This document shows positions 1 to 10,199 of a DNA stretch of 64,000 nucleotides, one piece after another. The position numbers and the translations under genes are program-made. Positions within the stretch are counted from its first letter, which is position 1; each line of letters opens with the position of its first letter. The DNA is from Chrysemys picta bellii (Eukaryota > Chordata > Testudines > Emydidae): positions 22,186,572-22,250,571 of the forward strand of contig NC_088800.1 in assembly GCF_011386835.1 (NCBI RefSeq), read 5' to 3'. The notes under the pieces were generated by a model. It searched no databases, was not told the DNA's origin, and saw only the letters and a list, made by a program, of their open reading frames with translations.

Positions 1-129
1 GAGTGGTACGCCCGCTCGGTCCGTCTTGGAGTGACTGAGAAAACTGGTGCAAAGCTTGTGCACAGCTCCTTGATCTGCTGTCGCTGCATATGTCTAAGGG
101 TCGTGGAGAGGTTCACTTCTTCTACGCTA
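1..129 (-). pseudogene. Start of gypsy reverse transcriptase, cut by window edge
   Basis: Read on the minus strand, this piece encodes a run with the pattern found just before the RT domain of Ty3/gypsy polyproteins: a QRQQIKEL segment followed by FAPVFS, then PRRTERAYH. It directly follows the integrase C-terminus, so RT lies downstream of integrase here. The catalytic RT palm would lie beyond position 1 and cannot be seen. Identification rests on about 40 residues. Confidence 0.6.
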
Positions 130-1422
130 CTATTTTTTTTTTTTATAGTAGACACTTTCAGGCCACTCTGCATCATCTGTTTTCTGGGCTGTAAACTGGC
201 AAATGTTTAATTCTCTGGAATAAAAGGGCTTAAGAGAATTAACATGGTATACCTTAGGCTTTATGTTTGAGGTGGGGGAGGCTATGAGATAGTTAACAGC
301 TCCTAGGCGCTCCTGGACCGTGAATGGTCCTTCCCACAACGCTTCTATTTTATGGGCCTGGAGCGCCTTTAAGACCATGTCTTGGTCTCCTACTTCGAAG
401 GACCGTTCTCTGGAATGTTTATCATACCAGGCCTTTTGCTCTTCCTGAGCATCTTCTAGGTTTTCTTTAGCAAGGGCTAAAGAGTATCGGAGGGTGCTTT
501 GTAGGTTGCTTACAAAGTCTAGAATATTAGTTCTTGGAGAAGGCGTAAACCCCACCCATTGCTGCTTCACCAACTGTAATGGCCCCTTAACCTCGCGGCC
601 ATACACAAGTTCAAATGGTGAAAACCCTAAACTGGGATGTGGTACAGCCCTGTAGGCGAAAAGCAACTGCTGCAACACTAGGTCCCAATCATTGGAGTGT
701 TCATTTACGAATTTACGTATCACGGCCCCCAAAGTTCTATTAAACCTCTCCACCAGGCCATTGGTTTCATGGTGGTAAGGGGTGGCAACCAAGTGATTCA
801 CCCCATGAGCTTCCCACAGGTTTTTCATGGTCCCTACCAGGAAATTAGTTCCCGAATCTGTAAGGATGTCGGAGGGCCAACTTACCCTGGCAAAAATGTC
901 TGTTAATGCCTGGCACACACTTTTAGCCCTGGTGTTGCTTAAGGGTACTGCCTCCGGCCATCAGGTAGCAAAATCCATGAAAGTCAGTACGTACTGCTTT
1001 CCTCTGGGTGTCTTCTTTGGGAAAGGACCCAGAATATCTACAGCTACTCGCTGAAATGGGACCTCAATTATGGGTAGTGGCTGGAGAGGGGCTTTAACCT
1101 GGTCTTGGGGCTTTCCCACTCATTGGCACACCTCACAAGACCGGACATAATTAGCAACATCTTTGCCCATTCCCTCCCAGTGGAAGGACTTCCCCAACCG
1201 GTCTTCGGTTCTGTTCATCCCAGAATGGCCACTGGGATGATCATGGGCTAAGCTCAAGAGTTTTACCCGATACTTAGTGGGAACTACTAACTGTCTTTGA
1301 GGATGCCAGTCTTCCTGGTGCCCACCAGAAAGAGTATCCTTGTATAAAAGTCCTTGTTCTACAACAAACCGAGATCGGTTAGAAGAGCTGAGAGGCGGTG
1401 GGGTGCTCGCGCCGCCGCCCAA
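130..1422 (-). pseudogene. Ty3/gypsy integrase, decayed by in-frame stops
   Basis: Retrotransposon integrase, which would insert the cDNA copy into the genome. In N-to-C order: an H2C2 zinc-binding segment (HDHPSGH ... CEVC, about 1120-1250), the first catalytic Asp in VDILGPF (about 1035), the second Asp in LTDSGTNF, the Glu in NGLVERFNRT, and a C-terminal GPF/Y-type module (WEGPFTV). The frame carries TGA stops just after CEVCQ (near 1118) and before WPEA (near 960). Both fit CGA-to-TGA decay at methylated CpG. The track therefore breaks into an N-terminal part (1120-1422) and a C-terminal part (130-918). It cannot encode an intact enzyme as it stands. Confidence 0.88.
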
Positions 1423-2516
1423 GCTTTCTGAAGGCTGTCATCTGCTTCTTGCTCAGCCTGGAACTGTTCCCTTGATGCTGGAGACATCAGTTCCTCTTTG
1501 GACTGTGGACTGGGGCTTGGTCCCTCTGGAAGCGATGCAGGTGTTGGGGCTGTTTCCATTGACTGTGAACCGCTGTCTGCTGGTGCACTATGTGGTATCT
1601 CAGGCTCTGGCTGAGCCTCTTGGGTAGGGTTATCTGCTGCTTCCACTAGGTCAGGCTCGCTGGTGCCCTCTGGCGTTGAAGTTGTAGATGGGTTTGCAAG
1701 CGCTGGACTCAGTGCTGGCAATGGTTCTGGTGCTGGTTGCGTTGCCAGTTCCGGTTTTGGGACTGGTTTTGGCTGGGTTTCTGGGATTGGATCCACTAAG
1801 GCTGTTGCAGTCGTTGGCAGGGGATCCGGTTCCACCACCGTTGTTTGGGTCTCTGGTAACACAGACAGGGCCCTGGTGGACGGCTCAGGAACAGGGATGG
1901 GGGTGAAAGCTTGCTTAGCCTGGCTGCGGGTGACTATTCCCACCCTCTTGGCTAGCTTCACCTGGTTGGCCAAGTCTTCCCCCAGCAGCATGGGAATGGG
2001 ATAATTGTCATAGACTGCAAAAGTCCACATTCCTGACCAGCCTTTGTACTGGACATGCAACTTGGCTGTAGGCAAAGTTACAGACTGTGACACGAAGGGT
2101 TGAATTGTCACTGTAGCCTCCGGGTTGATGAGTTTGGGGTCCACTAGGGATTGGTGGATAGTTGACACTTGTGCTCCAGTGTCTCTGCAAGCGATAATCT
2201 TCTTTCCGCCCACTCTCAAGGTTTCTTTTCGCTCCGAGGGTATGAGAGAGGCATCTGGGTCTGGGGATCTTTGGTGTGATTGGGGTGTAATGAACTGTAA
2301 TCGGTTGGGGTTCTTGGGGCAGTGAGCCTTTATACGTCCCAGTTCATTACATTTAAAACATCGCCCTGCTAAGGTATCACCGGGGTGATGTTGGTTGGTG
2401 GAGACTGGTGTGGTGGGGTGAGAAGGCGTCTGGGGTTGCGGGATGTGGGTGGGGCCTTGGGTTGTCCCCGGTGGTAAGGTTTTGTTTCGGCTTGCCCCTT
2501 CTAATATTCGCTCCAA
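1359..2516 (-). pseudogene. Gypsy zinc knuckle, protease and PE-rich linker
   Basis: This frame follows gag in a frame offset by one base and overlaps its end by about 16 nt. It opens with a gag-type zinc knuckle (CFKCNELGRIKAHC, about 2320-2365) in which the usual His of CX2CX4HX4C is Arg, explained by one transition (CAT to CGT). Next comes a retropepsin-like domain with the active-site triplet in RDTGAQVST. A run of about 180 residues rich in Pro, Glu, Thr and Ser then lies where RT sits in ordinary gypsy elements. The reading continues into integrase only after a frame change near 1420. The frame offset at the gag end could be programmed or an indel; no convincing slippery site is visible in the overlap. 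Confidence 0.82.
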
Positions 2517-3310
2517 CTGCTACTAGTTTTTTTCTTTTCTGCCACCTCTACCCATTTGGCTCCAATCTCCCCCACCTCAGTTACAGTTTTGGGCTTCCTA
2601 TCTAGGATGTACCTTTCTATTTCCTCAGGAACACCCTCTAAAAACTGCTCCATTTTTACTAGGGAAACCAGATCTTCCAGAGATTTAACATTTGCTCCTG
2701 ATACCCAGGCATCACAATTTTTGTCAATGTGGTAGGCATGCCGGGTAAATGACACATCTGGTTTCCACCTTAGGGCTCTGAACCGCCGACGGGCATGCTC
2801 GGGTGTTAGCCCCATTCTGAGTCTGGCCTTGTTTTTAAAAAGTTCATAACTGTTCATGTGTTCCTTAGGCATTTCAGCCGCCACCTCTGCTAAGGGTCCA
2901 CTGAGCTGCGGCCTCAGCTCTACCATGTACTGGTCTGCAGCGATGCTGTATCCAAGGCAGGCCCTTTCAAAATTTTCTAAGAAGGCCTCAGTATCATCGC
3001 CTGTCTTGTAGGTTGGGAATTTACTGGGATGGGAAGTGGTACCTGGAGAGGGGTTGTTGGGATGGGCTGTTGTATCCGGCTTAGCCTTTGCTACTTCCAG
3101 TTCATGCTTCCTTTCTTTTTCTCTCTCCTCCATCTCTTTTTCTTTCAGCTCCATCTCTCTCTTGTGGACCTCCTCTTTGGCTTTCTCTTCTCTTTCTCTC
3201 TGCTGTGTCTCGAGTTTTGTTAATTGAAGCAGTCTCTGATGTTTTCTTTCATTTTCTTCTGCTTCTAGTCTGGCCAGTTCTAGTTTGTTAGCTACATCAC
3301 TGGTACTCAT
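2501..3310 (-). pseudogene. Gypsy gag with SCAN-like capsid
   Basis: A 269-codon open frame starting MSTSDVANK. Residues about 8-75 are a highly charged Glu/Lys/Arg coiled coil. Residues about 100-250 hold a capsid segment (ARRRFRALRW, then VKMEQFLEGVPEEIERYI) that resembles the SCAN domain of vertebrate zinc-finger proteins. It is known that the SCAN domain derives from the gag of Gmr1-like gypsy elements; assigning this copy there is my inference, supported by the protease-integrase-RT order downstream. The frame is uninterrupted, unlike the integrase, but nothing suggests host use. Confidence 0.85.
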
Positions 3311-3657
3311 TTTCCTGTTTTCTTGTACTGGGTCACCCCCTCTGCAGTTGACTGAAACTGGGAAGCTCTCAGCTCTGGCTGCTGCTGAGTTAACAGAGAC
3401 TTTCTAACTAGCTACTCCCGAGGATGTAAAAAGAAAAAAAACAATTCAGCTTGTAAATTCCTTTTACCAGTCGTTTGTTTGCTCATTTGAACACTTCTCT
3501 TAACAAAGGACCTTGTTAAAAAAACTTAACACCTCTGCCTTCAGGCAAGGAGAGATAAGATATGCATCTACCTCCAGCTCTGCTTTTCAAGCAGCTAGAA
3601 GGAAAAAAAAATCTTACTGGCTTTTGGGTTTAAAATGATCCCACCGCTCTGCCACCA
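3311..3657 (-). other. Leader and possible primer-binding site of gypsy element
   Basis: Non-coding leader between gag and the presumed 5' LTR. On the minus strand a TGGTGGCAGAGCGG run starts at 3657; beginning with TGG, it would fit a tRNA primer-binding site. The matching tRNA was not identified. Confidence 0.4.
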
Positions 3658-3667
3658 AGTCAAGGCT

Positions 3668-4560
3668 GTATCCCCACTTTGAACTTTAGGGTACAAATGT
3701 AGGGGCCTGCATGAAAACGTCTAAGCTTAACTACCAGCTTAGCTCTGGTCTGCTGCCACCATTTTCTAATGCATTCCCTCCCTGGGAAGCCTTGAGAAAC
3801 CTTCACCAATTCCCTAGTGAATACAGATCCAAACCCCTGGGATCTTAAAACAAGGAAAAAAATCAATCAGGTTCTTAAAAAGAAGGCTTTTAATTAAAGA
3901 AAAAGGTAAAAATCATCTCTGTAAAATCAGTATGGAAATTAACCTTACAGGGTAATCAAACTTAAGGAGCTCAGAGGACTCCCCTCTAGTCTTAGGTTCA
4001 AAGTACAGCAAACAAAGATAAACACTCTAGTAAAAGGTACATTTACAAGTTGAGAAAACAAAGGAAAACTAACATGCCTTGCCTGGCTATTTACTTACAA
4101 GTTTGAAATAGGAGAGACTTGTTTAGAAAGATGTGGAGAACCTGGATTGATGTCTGGTCCCTCTCAGTCCCGAGAGCGAACGCACTCCCAAACAAAGAAC
4201 ACAAACAAAAGCCTTCCCCCCCCCCAAGATTTGAAAGTATCTTGTCCCCTTATTGGTCCTTTGGTCAGATGCCAGCCAGGTTACCTGAGCTTCTTAACCC
4301 TTTACAGGGAAAAGGATTTTGGAGTCTCTGGCCAGGAGGGATTTTATAGTACTGTACACAGGACAGCTGTTACCCTTCCCTTTATAGTTACGACAAGAGA
4401 TTATAGGTAAACTGGCTGAAAGCCCAAGTCATGCGAAGCAATAGTGCCTGCTGGAAGAAAATATTAGACAACAAACATAGAAAAAAATATGCACATTGTC
4501 AAATTGCAATGTACATGTGACAACATTATTTCATACCACCTAACCCAAAACAGGCCCACA
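3668..4560 (-). repeat. Presumed LTR of the gypsy element
   Basis: Inferred LTR of about 893 bp on the minus strand. It starts TGTGGGCC (at 4560) and ends GGGGATACA (at 3668), giving TG...CA termini. Minus-strand TATA-like motifs (CTATAAAATC near 4345 and CTATAAAGGG near 4382) fit an internal promoter. The 3' LTR lies outside the window, so the borders cannot be checked by comparing the two LTRs. Confidence 0.4.
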
Positions 4561-5083
4561 TTTCTCCCGGTTCTTTGATTTGAATATGAAATGTACTTAT
4601 TACTGTGAAAGTTACTAGTGACCCCCATTAACAGCTAGTAGCCTTTATGTCAACCAGTGGCCACTGGGGGAAGCAGATACCTCACTACACAGTAGCCTGA
4701 ACTTTTAAACTGTCTTCTCTCCTCTGCCTTGAGGCAGAGGGAACTAGCCCCAAGCCGGTTTTCACTGACTAAATAGCAAAAGCACGGGTCTGGCAACCAC
4801 CAATCAAGTGTTAACACGGCAAGGGCCTTTGTCTAAATGTGTATAAAGGATCTGTGAAATTTGTGTAAGACAAAGTTTTTGTACCAAGGTGCAAAGCTCT
4901 CCTTTCTTCTGCAGAATAAAGCAACTCTTCCTTATCCCTGTCTGGCTGTTATTGGCTCTCAGCTAGGTGGACCCGATATTTCAGTAACATTACCAAGGTA
5001 CATTTTGCTAATCTCAGTATACCACTGTACTGATGACGTACTCAAGTATGTTTTCACCATCGCCTGTCTCTGGACTTTTTAAC

Positions 5084-5206
5084 TAGAGTGACCAGATGTC
5101 CCGATCTTATAGGGACAGTCCCGATTTTTGGGTCTTTTTCTTATATAGGCTCCTATTATCCCCCAGCCCTGTCCCAATTTTTCACACTTGCTGTCTGGTC
5201 ACCCTA
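5084..5206 (+). mobile_element. 123-bp hAT-type MITE, copy 1
   Basis: Short non-autonomous element with inverted ends TAGAGTGACCAGA / TCTGGTCACCCTA, flanked by a perfect 8-bp duplication TTTTTAAC (5076-5083 and 5207-5214). The 8-bp duplication and TAGNG-type ends point to the hAT superfamily. It is the reverse orientation of the copies at 7677 and 62531 and has the same length. Confidence 0.9.
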
Positions 5207-5739
5207 TTTTTAACTGCCCTCTATTCCTCTCTGAATGTATATGTGATAATTTCAGGTTGAAATGTCAACCTTTAATGCACACAAAAAGTTCATGCCTCTC
5301 CCTGGAGACTTTACTTACCCTCTCCCTCACCCGAGTGGTAGGGGAACTACCTATTACAGTCTTGACTCAGCAGAAACACTTGCCTACTTTTTACTGCCTC
5401 AGCACTTTTCTGCCTGGTACCTAGCAGCCCCACTCCCTGACTCGCCTACCTCCTGCTGCCCAGGGGCTTCTCTTCTGCCTAGATCCCACTTCCCCATATT
5501 CACCTTCCCCTGCTTCCCACTGCCACAGAACCCTCTCTCTGTTATAGGGTCACGCATGAAGGGAGGGCTCAGTAGCAGGGCAGATCTAGGTCCTCAGCCC
5601 TGAAGCTCTCTCACACAGCTCTGAATCTCGTGAGTTCAAAGGAGCTTCTTGCATCATCACAACAGCTCCCCCCTGAAGACACCAAAATCCCACCACTCAT
5701 GATCAGCTCATGAGAGCTGGCAACACGGCTTCCTGTGGC

Positions 5740-6110
5740 TGTTGGTGGTGACTCCCCTTACCCACCATTACCTCCAGGCTGGGGGAGCTGCCATTTTATT
5801 CCCTCCACATCCTACCCCCATAATTGTCCTCTGCATCCCCCTCAGCCTCCCTCCTGTCCCCACATCATCTGCACCCACCTCAACTCTCTCTTGCTCCCTT
5901 ATCTCCCTCAGCCTCCTTCCTAGCCTTCAGCCTGCCCTGCCCCCCATAACCCCCTGCAACCCCTAACTCTGATTCCTGCTCCCACATTCCCACAGCCTCC
6001 CTCCTTCCTCAGGCTCCCTTTGTTCCCCCCATCCTCCTCTAGCCCCTAAATCTGTCTTCTGCTCCCTCCACTGTCTGCTCCTCCTCACTCTTCCACCTTT
6101 CACAGTGTCT
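5740..6110. repeat. Pyrimidine-rich low-complexity tract
   Basis: A long C/T-rich stretch of irregular CCTCCC and CTCCCT units. The open frames here follow from its composition, not from a gene. Confidence 0.7.
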
Positions 6111-6119
6111 CTGCTGCTC

Positions 6120-7660
6120 ATCAAATCCCTGTGTGCTGTCTAGATTCCTGAACCATAGCGGGCAGCCTCTGTGCCTGTAGGCACGGCTTCAGTCTTACTG
6201 AAAACAGTGGGAGGTGGCAGTCAACTTTATTAAGGGCAGCCTCACTTCTACATGGAGATAGAATATAGGGCAATGGCTGCCATCTTTCTGGCTTCAGTCC
6301 CCTTGTCAGTAATAAGGAAAACCGATGAGTTGAAAATGGCTCACAGCAAAGACTGGGCAGTCACAGAGCACAAATCCCAGTGATGACTGAACCTGGTGAT
6401 AGATATTTTGAACAAAAAGAATCATGCTTGTAGTTGTTTCCATCACTTCACACTGACTTTACAGACATTCTAGGCTTCATAGTGATATGCCACTCAGAGT
6501 GACAATCCTGAAGTCTTCTTGTATAGATTACTGGCAGCGGCCACTAATTGACTAAGGATTTGCCATTCTTATACAGCCACAGTAGAAGGTGTGACGGTGA
6601 CCTCTGTGTTGGATTTGAGAATAATTAATTGCCGTAGGTATATTATCCTCAGGTATTATTATTAATCTTGCTCTCAGAAAGCTGCAAATCTTTTTCCAAA
6701 GCAAATTGGGAATTCTGTGTGTCTTGTAGCAACATTTTAAGCAACTGCAAAATAACTCATTTGTATTTCCATAGGGTAAATTAGAGTTACAAAGTTGGCC
6801 ATGGCTATACAAGTAACTAGAAGCACTATAAAACAGAAGTTTAAAGAAACAAGCAGTGTATATGCAATTCCTCAAAAGAATCATTATGACAGTGTAACCC
6901 GTATGTGTCGTTATGTGTATTGTATCTATATACAGTCAGAAACAGGATAGATCTTTAAAAGACCCATTAGTCATCCAGCTGTCATTTCAGGATTGCTCCA
7001 TACAACACATTTTATATTGTTTTGTCCATTCCTGTTTTAAATATCCAAAGTACTGCAGCTTCCATTTCTTCACATTTATGCTGGAAATTATTTGATTGCT
7101 TAATACATCGCGGTGTAAGGAAGTTTTGTTTCTAAAACTCTCCTGTTTTCAAGGAATTAACGTCATCCCATTATATTCCTCGTTATGCTACCCTTTTTAA
7201 CACCCTTCCTTCCGCAACCTATTGCAAAACACACACAAAAACCAAAAAACCTTCATCTCTAAGCAACTGATCTCTTAGCAACAAGAAGCGCCTTCATAAG
7301 AGATGCCACACAGAGTGGTCATCAGAAAACCTGTTCTGATCTTTAAAAGGAGCGCACCCGTTAACACAGGTAGCTCTCATCAGGAACTGAACGAAATAAT
7401 AACAAAAGGACACAGGTAACTTATTTAACATTCATATTTTAGCATTTTTTCTTAAAAAATGAAGCTAGAACAACTGTGAAAGAGAAATAGATTCTTTTTG
7501 ATGAATTTTAGAGTTGCTTTGATCTTAGTTTATTCTGGCTAACTTTCTGTAAATGATATAATGTCTGACTAGCTCTTTACATGTTTTCTGACTCACAGCA
7601 TAAAGCATTCTTACTCAAACGTGTCTTGCAATTTAAAACAAAATAATAGAAAATCATTTT
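6120..7660. other. Unassigned AT-rich non-coding sequence
   Basis: I see no gene, no clear repeat family and no conserved motif here. Short open frames lack any recognisable domain. Confidence 0.5.
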
Positions 7661-7676
7661 GTAAGTATTTTTTATG

Positions 7677-7799
7677 TAGGGTGACCAGACAGCAAGTGTG
7701 AAAAATTGGGATGGGGGTGGGGGGTAATAGGAACCTATATAAGAAAAAGAACGCAAAATCGGGACTGTCCCTATAAAATCGGGACATCTGGTCACCCTA
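7677..7799 (-). mobile_element. 123-bp hAT-type MITE, copy 2
   Basis: Same element as at 5084 but opposite orientation, with ends TAGGGTGACCAGA and TCTGGTCACCCTA and a perfect 8-bp duplication TTTTTATG (7669-7676 and 7800-7807). Confidence 0.92.
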
Positions 7800-7809
7800 T
7801 TTTTATGGG

Positions 7810-9890
7810 ATGTTTCACTTTTTTTTTTTTAAAAAAAGGAGCCCATTTTGGCAGAACTATTGCAGTATGAAATTGTTCATTTCATTCAACTTTTCAAACC
7901 ATTTAGACAGTATGAAAAGTATTTAATTACAACTTCTTGCATTTTTGCTGCAAATTCCATGGGCAAGAAATATGCTCTCTGTCTAATGTTTCAGTGCCTT
8001 CTGGGTTCCTTCTACCTAGAATAACCTTTTCTCTATCCATATGCACTGCTCAAGAGAAAGATTTGCTCCATAACTAGAAATGGGAGAGAATGGATATTGT
8101 CAACTGTTAGCTGGATTCTCAAAGTAAAGCTAAGCAGAAAATAACTGGAATTGGGCAAAGTATGGTTTCCAAGTAACACGGCCATAGCAGGGAGAAATTA
8201 ACTCTCAGAATTATGAAAACTGAGGTGAAAAAGAAGGCATTGGGTAGAACACTACACATCTAAAACTGATCTGGAGAGTTGGTTAATTGTCTCATGGCTA
8301 CCGGTGTTTCCTGTGGTAAGGATCTGTCTTTACTTAAACGGCTAGAATTTCCTCCTTATCCACTTCTGATACATACAGTTGTTGGAACAGAAAATTATGT
8401 CTGGAAAAACTGTATTCGAAATGAGTTTTGTTAATTCCAAACCAAAGTTGTTTTTGCTTCTCTAAACTTTATTAACATACTCATTGGAATATATGCAGCG
8501 GTTTTCATATCTAGGTAACATTTGGTGAGGTTACAGACAGAAAAGTCACTATGTGAAAAGTGATGCCACTTAATAAAATAGCTCCCTCTATCTCTATAAG
8601 TCATGTCTGTTTACCAACAAAAACAGGTTTCTACTACTATTAGCATTGCCATGGTAGACATATAATCATGACAAAGAGATCTGGATTCTGTTCTCTCTAT
8701 ATATGATAAACTAAATTGTCTGTTCAGTTATAATTGCATAATCTATATTACTAGAAATGAAGTAAGAGGCAAAAAGAACACAGCTGGATTGTCAGATAAC
8801 AGGGAGAGTCTTCAGGGCTGCTGGCAGTTAAGAAAAACAGTTGTTGATGTGTAAACTGACTAAATTTGATATAGAAATTAGAGAGATAAATACTGACCAT
8901 CCATTCTCCACTAATTTTTCTGTCACTTTTGAAGGTATTATTGACTTTAAAAGTTATCCTAAAATTTCTTTTGGACAAGATATGGGAATAATATTGTTTA
9001 CAAGACTCTCAAACCAGGAATAAAAAAAAACAACCTTGCAAATGTCCCTACAAATTAGACCATTGTTAGTATATGTGTTTGAATCTGCTTTGTCTGTTAG
9101 TATATCTGTCTCAATCTGATGGCTAGCATGAATTGATATACTCTCATTCTGCATCAGCCGGTGTTTGGGATTAAAAGGTACAATGCAAAAATCATCATCT
9201 ATCTTCTATTGGGGATGCTACTTTTCATGAACACTACTTTGGTCTCTAAGCAACAAAAAGTCCTATTGTAAAAGCGACACAATTGGCAAGGTATTTTTCA
9301 AATCATACGTCAGAATGTAATTAAAATCTCAGAAAGGGCCATTTTCCAAATTCTAGTGTCAGAACCTTCTTATTTTTCATGGAAATTGTAATTTAATCAA
9401 TCACAGATCATTGTGGAAATGAAGAGCCCTATTGTGCAGTCACTGGGACACCATGTAGTGTACCTTCCCTCGTATTTTCATCTAATGTAAATAACAGCCC
9501 CCAAGGTACCATGATGATTGGCATGAAAGAAAGGTGGATGCAATGCTCACTATAAAGTTACACAAAGCAGGTGTGTTTTCTAGTCTCGTTTACTATGGGC
9601 AACTAACATCACTCTATAACTGGGCAGAGGTCTATTAATACACTAGGGCAAAATTTGCAGAAGTTACTAGTGATTTTGGGTGCCTCTGGTTTTGGGTGCC
9701 CAACTTGGGTCCTGATTTTCAGAAACCACTGAGCAACCACGCTCTGAAAAATGAAGTTAGCCACCCAAGAATTGAGGCATCCAAAATCACTGGTGACTTT
9801 TGAAAGTCTTGGCTTAAGTTCATACTGGTATAATACTGAGCCTGCCATTTTACAGCACCACAACTAAACAAAGCATCCACACTGTCCTCT
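7810..9890. other. Unassigned non-coding sequence
   Basis: AT-rich DNA with no gene or repeat I can name. Around 9650-9810 a short imperfect inverted arrangement is visible (GATTTTGGGTGCC against GGCATCCAAAATC), possibly an old fold-back repeat. Confidence 0.45.
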
Positions 9891-9894
9891 AGGT

Positions 9895-10185
9895 CAGTGT
9901 TTCCCAAACTTGGGACGCTGCTTGTGTAGGGAAACCCTGGCGGGCCGGGCCAGTTTGTTTACCTGCCCCGTCCGCAAGTCCAGCTGATCGTGGCTCCCAC
10001 TGGCGGCGGCCAGTACATCCCTCGGCCTGCGCCGCTTCCAGCAGCTCCCATTGGCTTGGAGCAGCGAACCGCAGCCAGTGGGAGCCGCGATCGGCCAGAC
10101 CTGTGGACGGGGCAGGTAAACAAACTGGCCCAGCCTGCCAGGGGCTTTCCCTACACAAGTGGCGTCCCAAGTTTGGGAAACACTG
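9895..10185. mobile_element. 291-bp palindromic hAT-type MITE
   Basis: Inverted ends CAGTGTTTCCCAAACTTGGG / CCCAAGTTTGGGAAACACTG with a GC-rich core that itself folds back. The flanks CTCTAGGT (9887-9894) and CTCTAGTG (10186-10193) look like a decayed 8-bp target duplication (6 of 8). Open frames on both strands here follow from the palindrome. Confidence 0.85.
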
Positions 10186-10199
10186 CTCTAGTGATTGTG

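Noticed and set aside
2501..2545. Programmed -1 frameshift at the A7 run near the gag end
   Set aside because: The protease frame has a stop just downstream of the A run, so slippage there would not reach protease, and the heptamer is in the wrong register.
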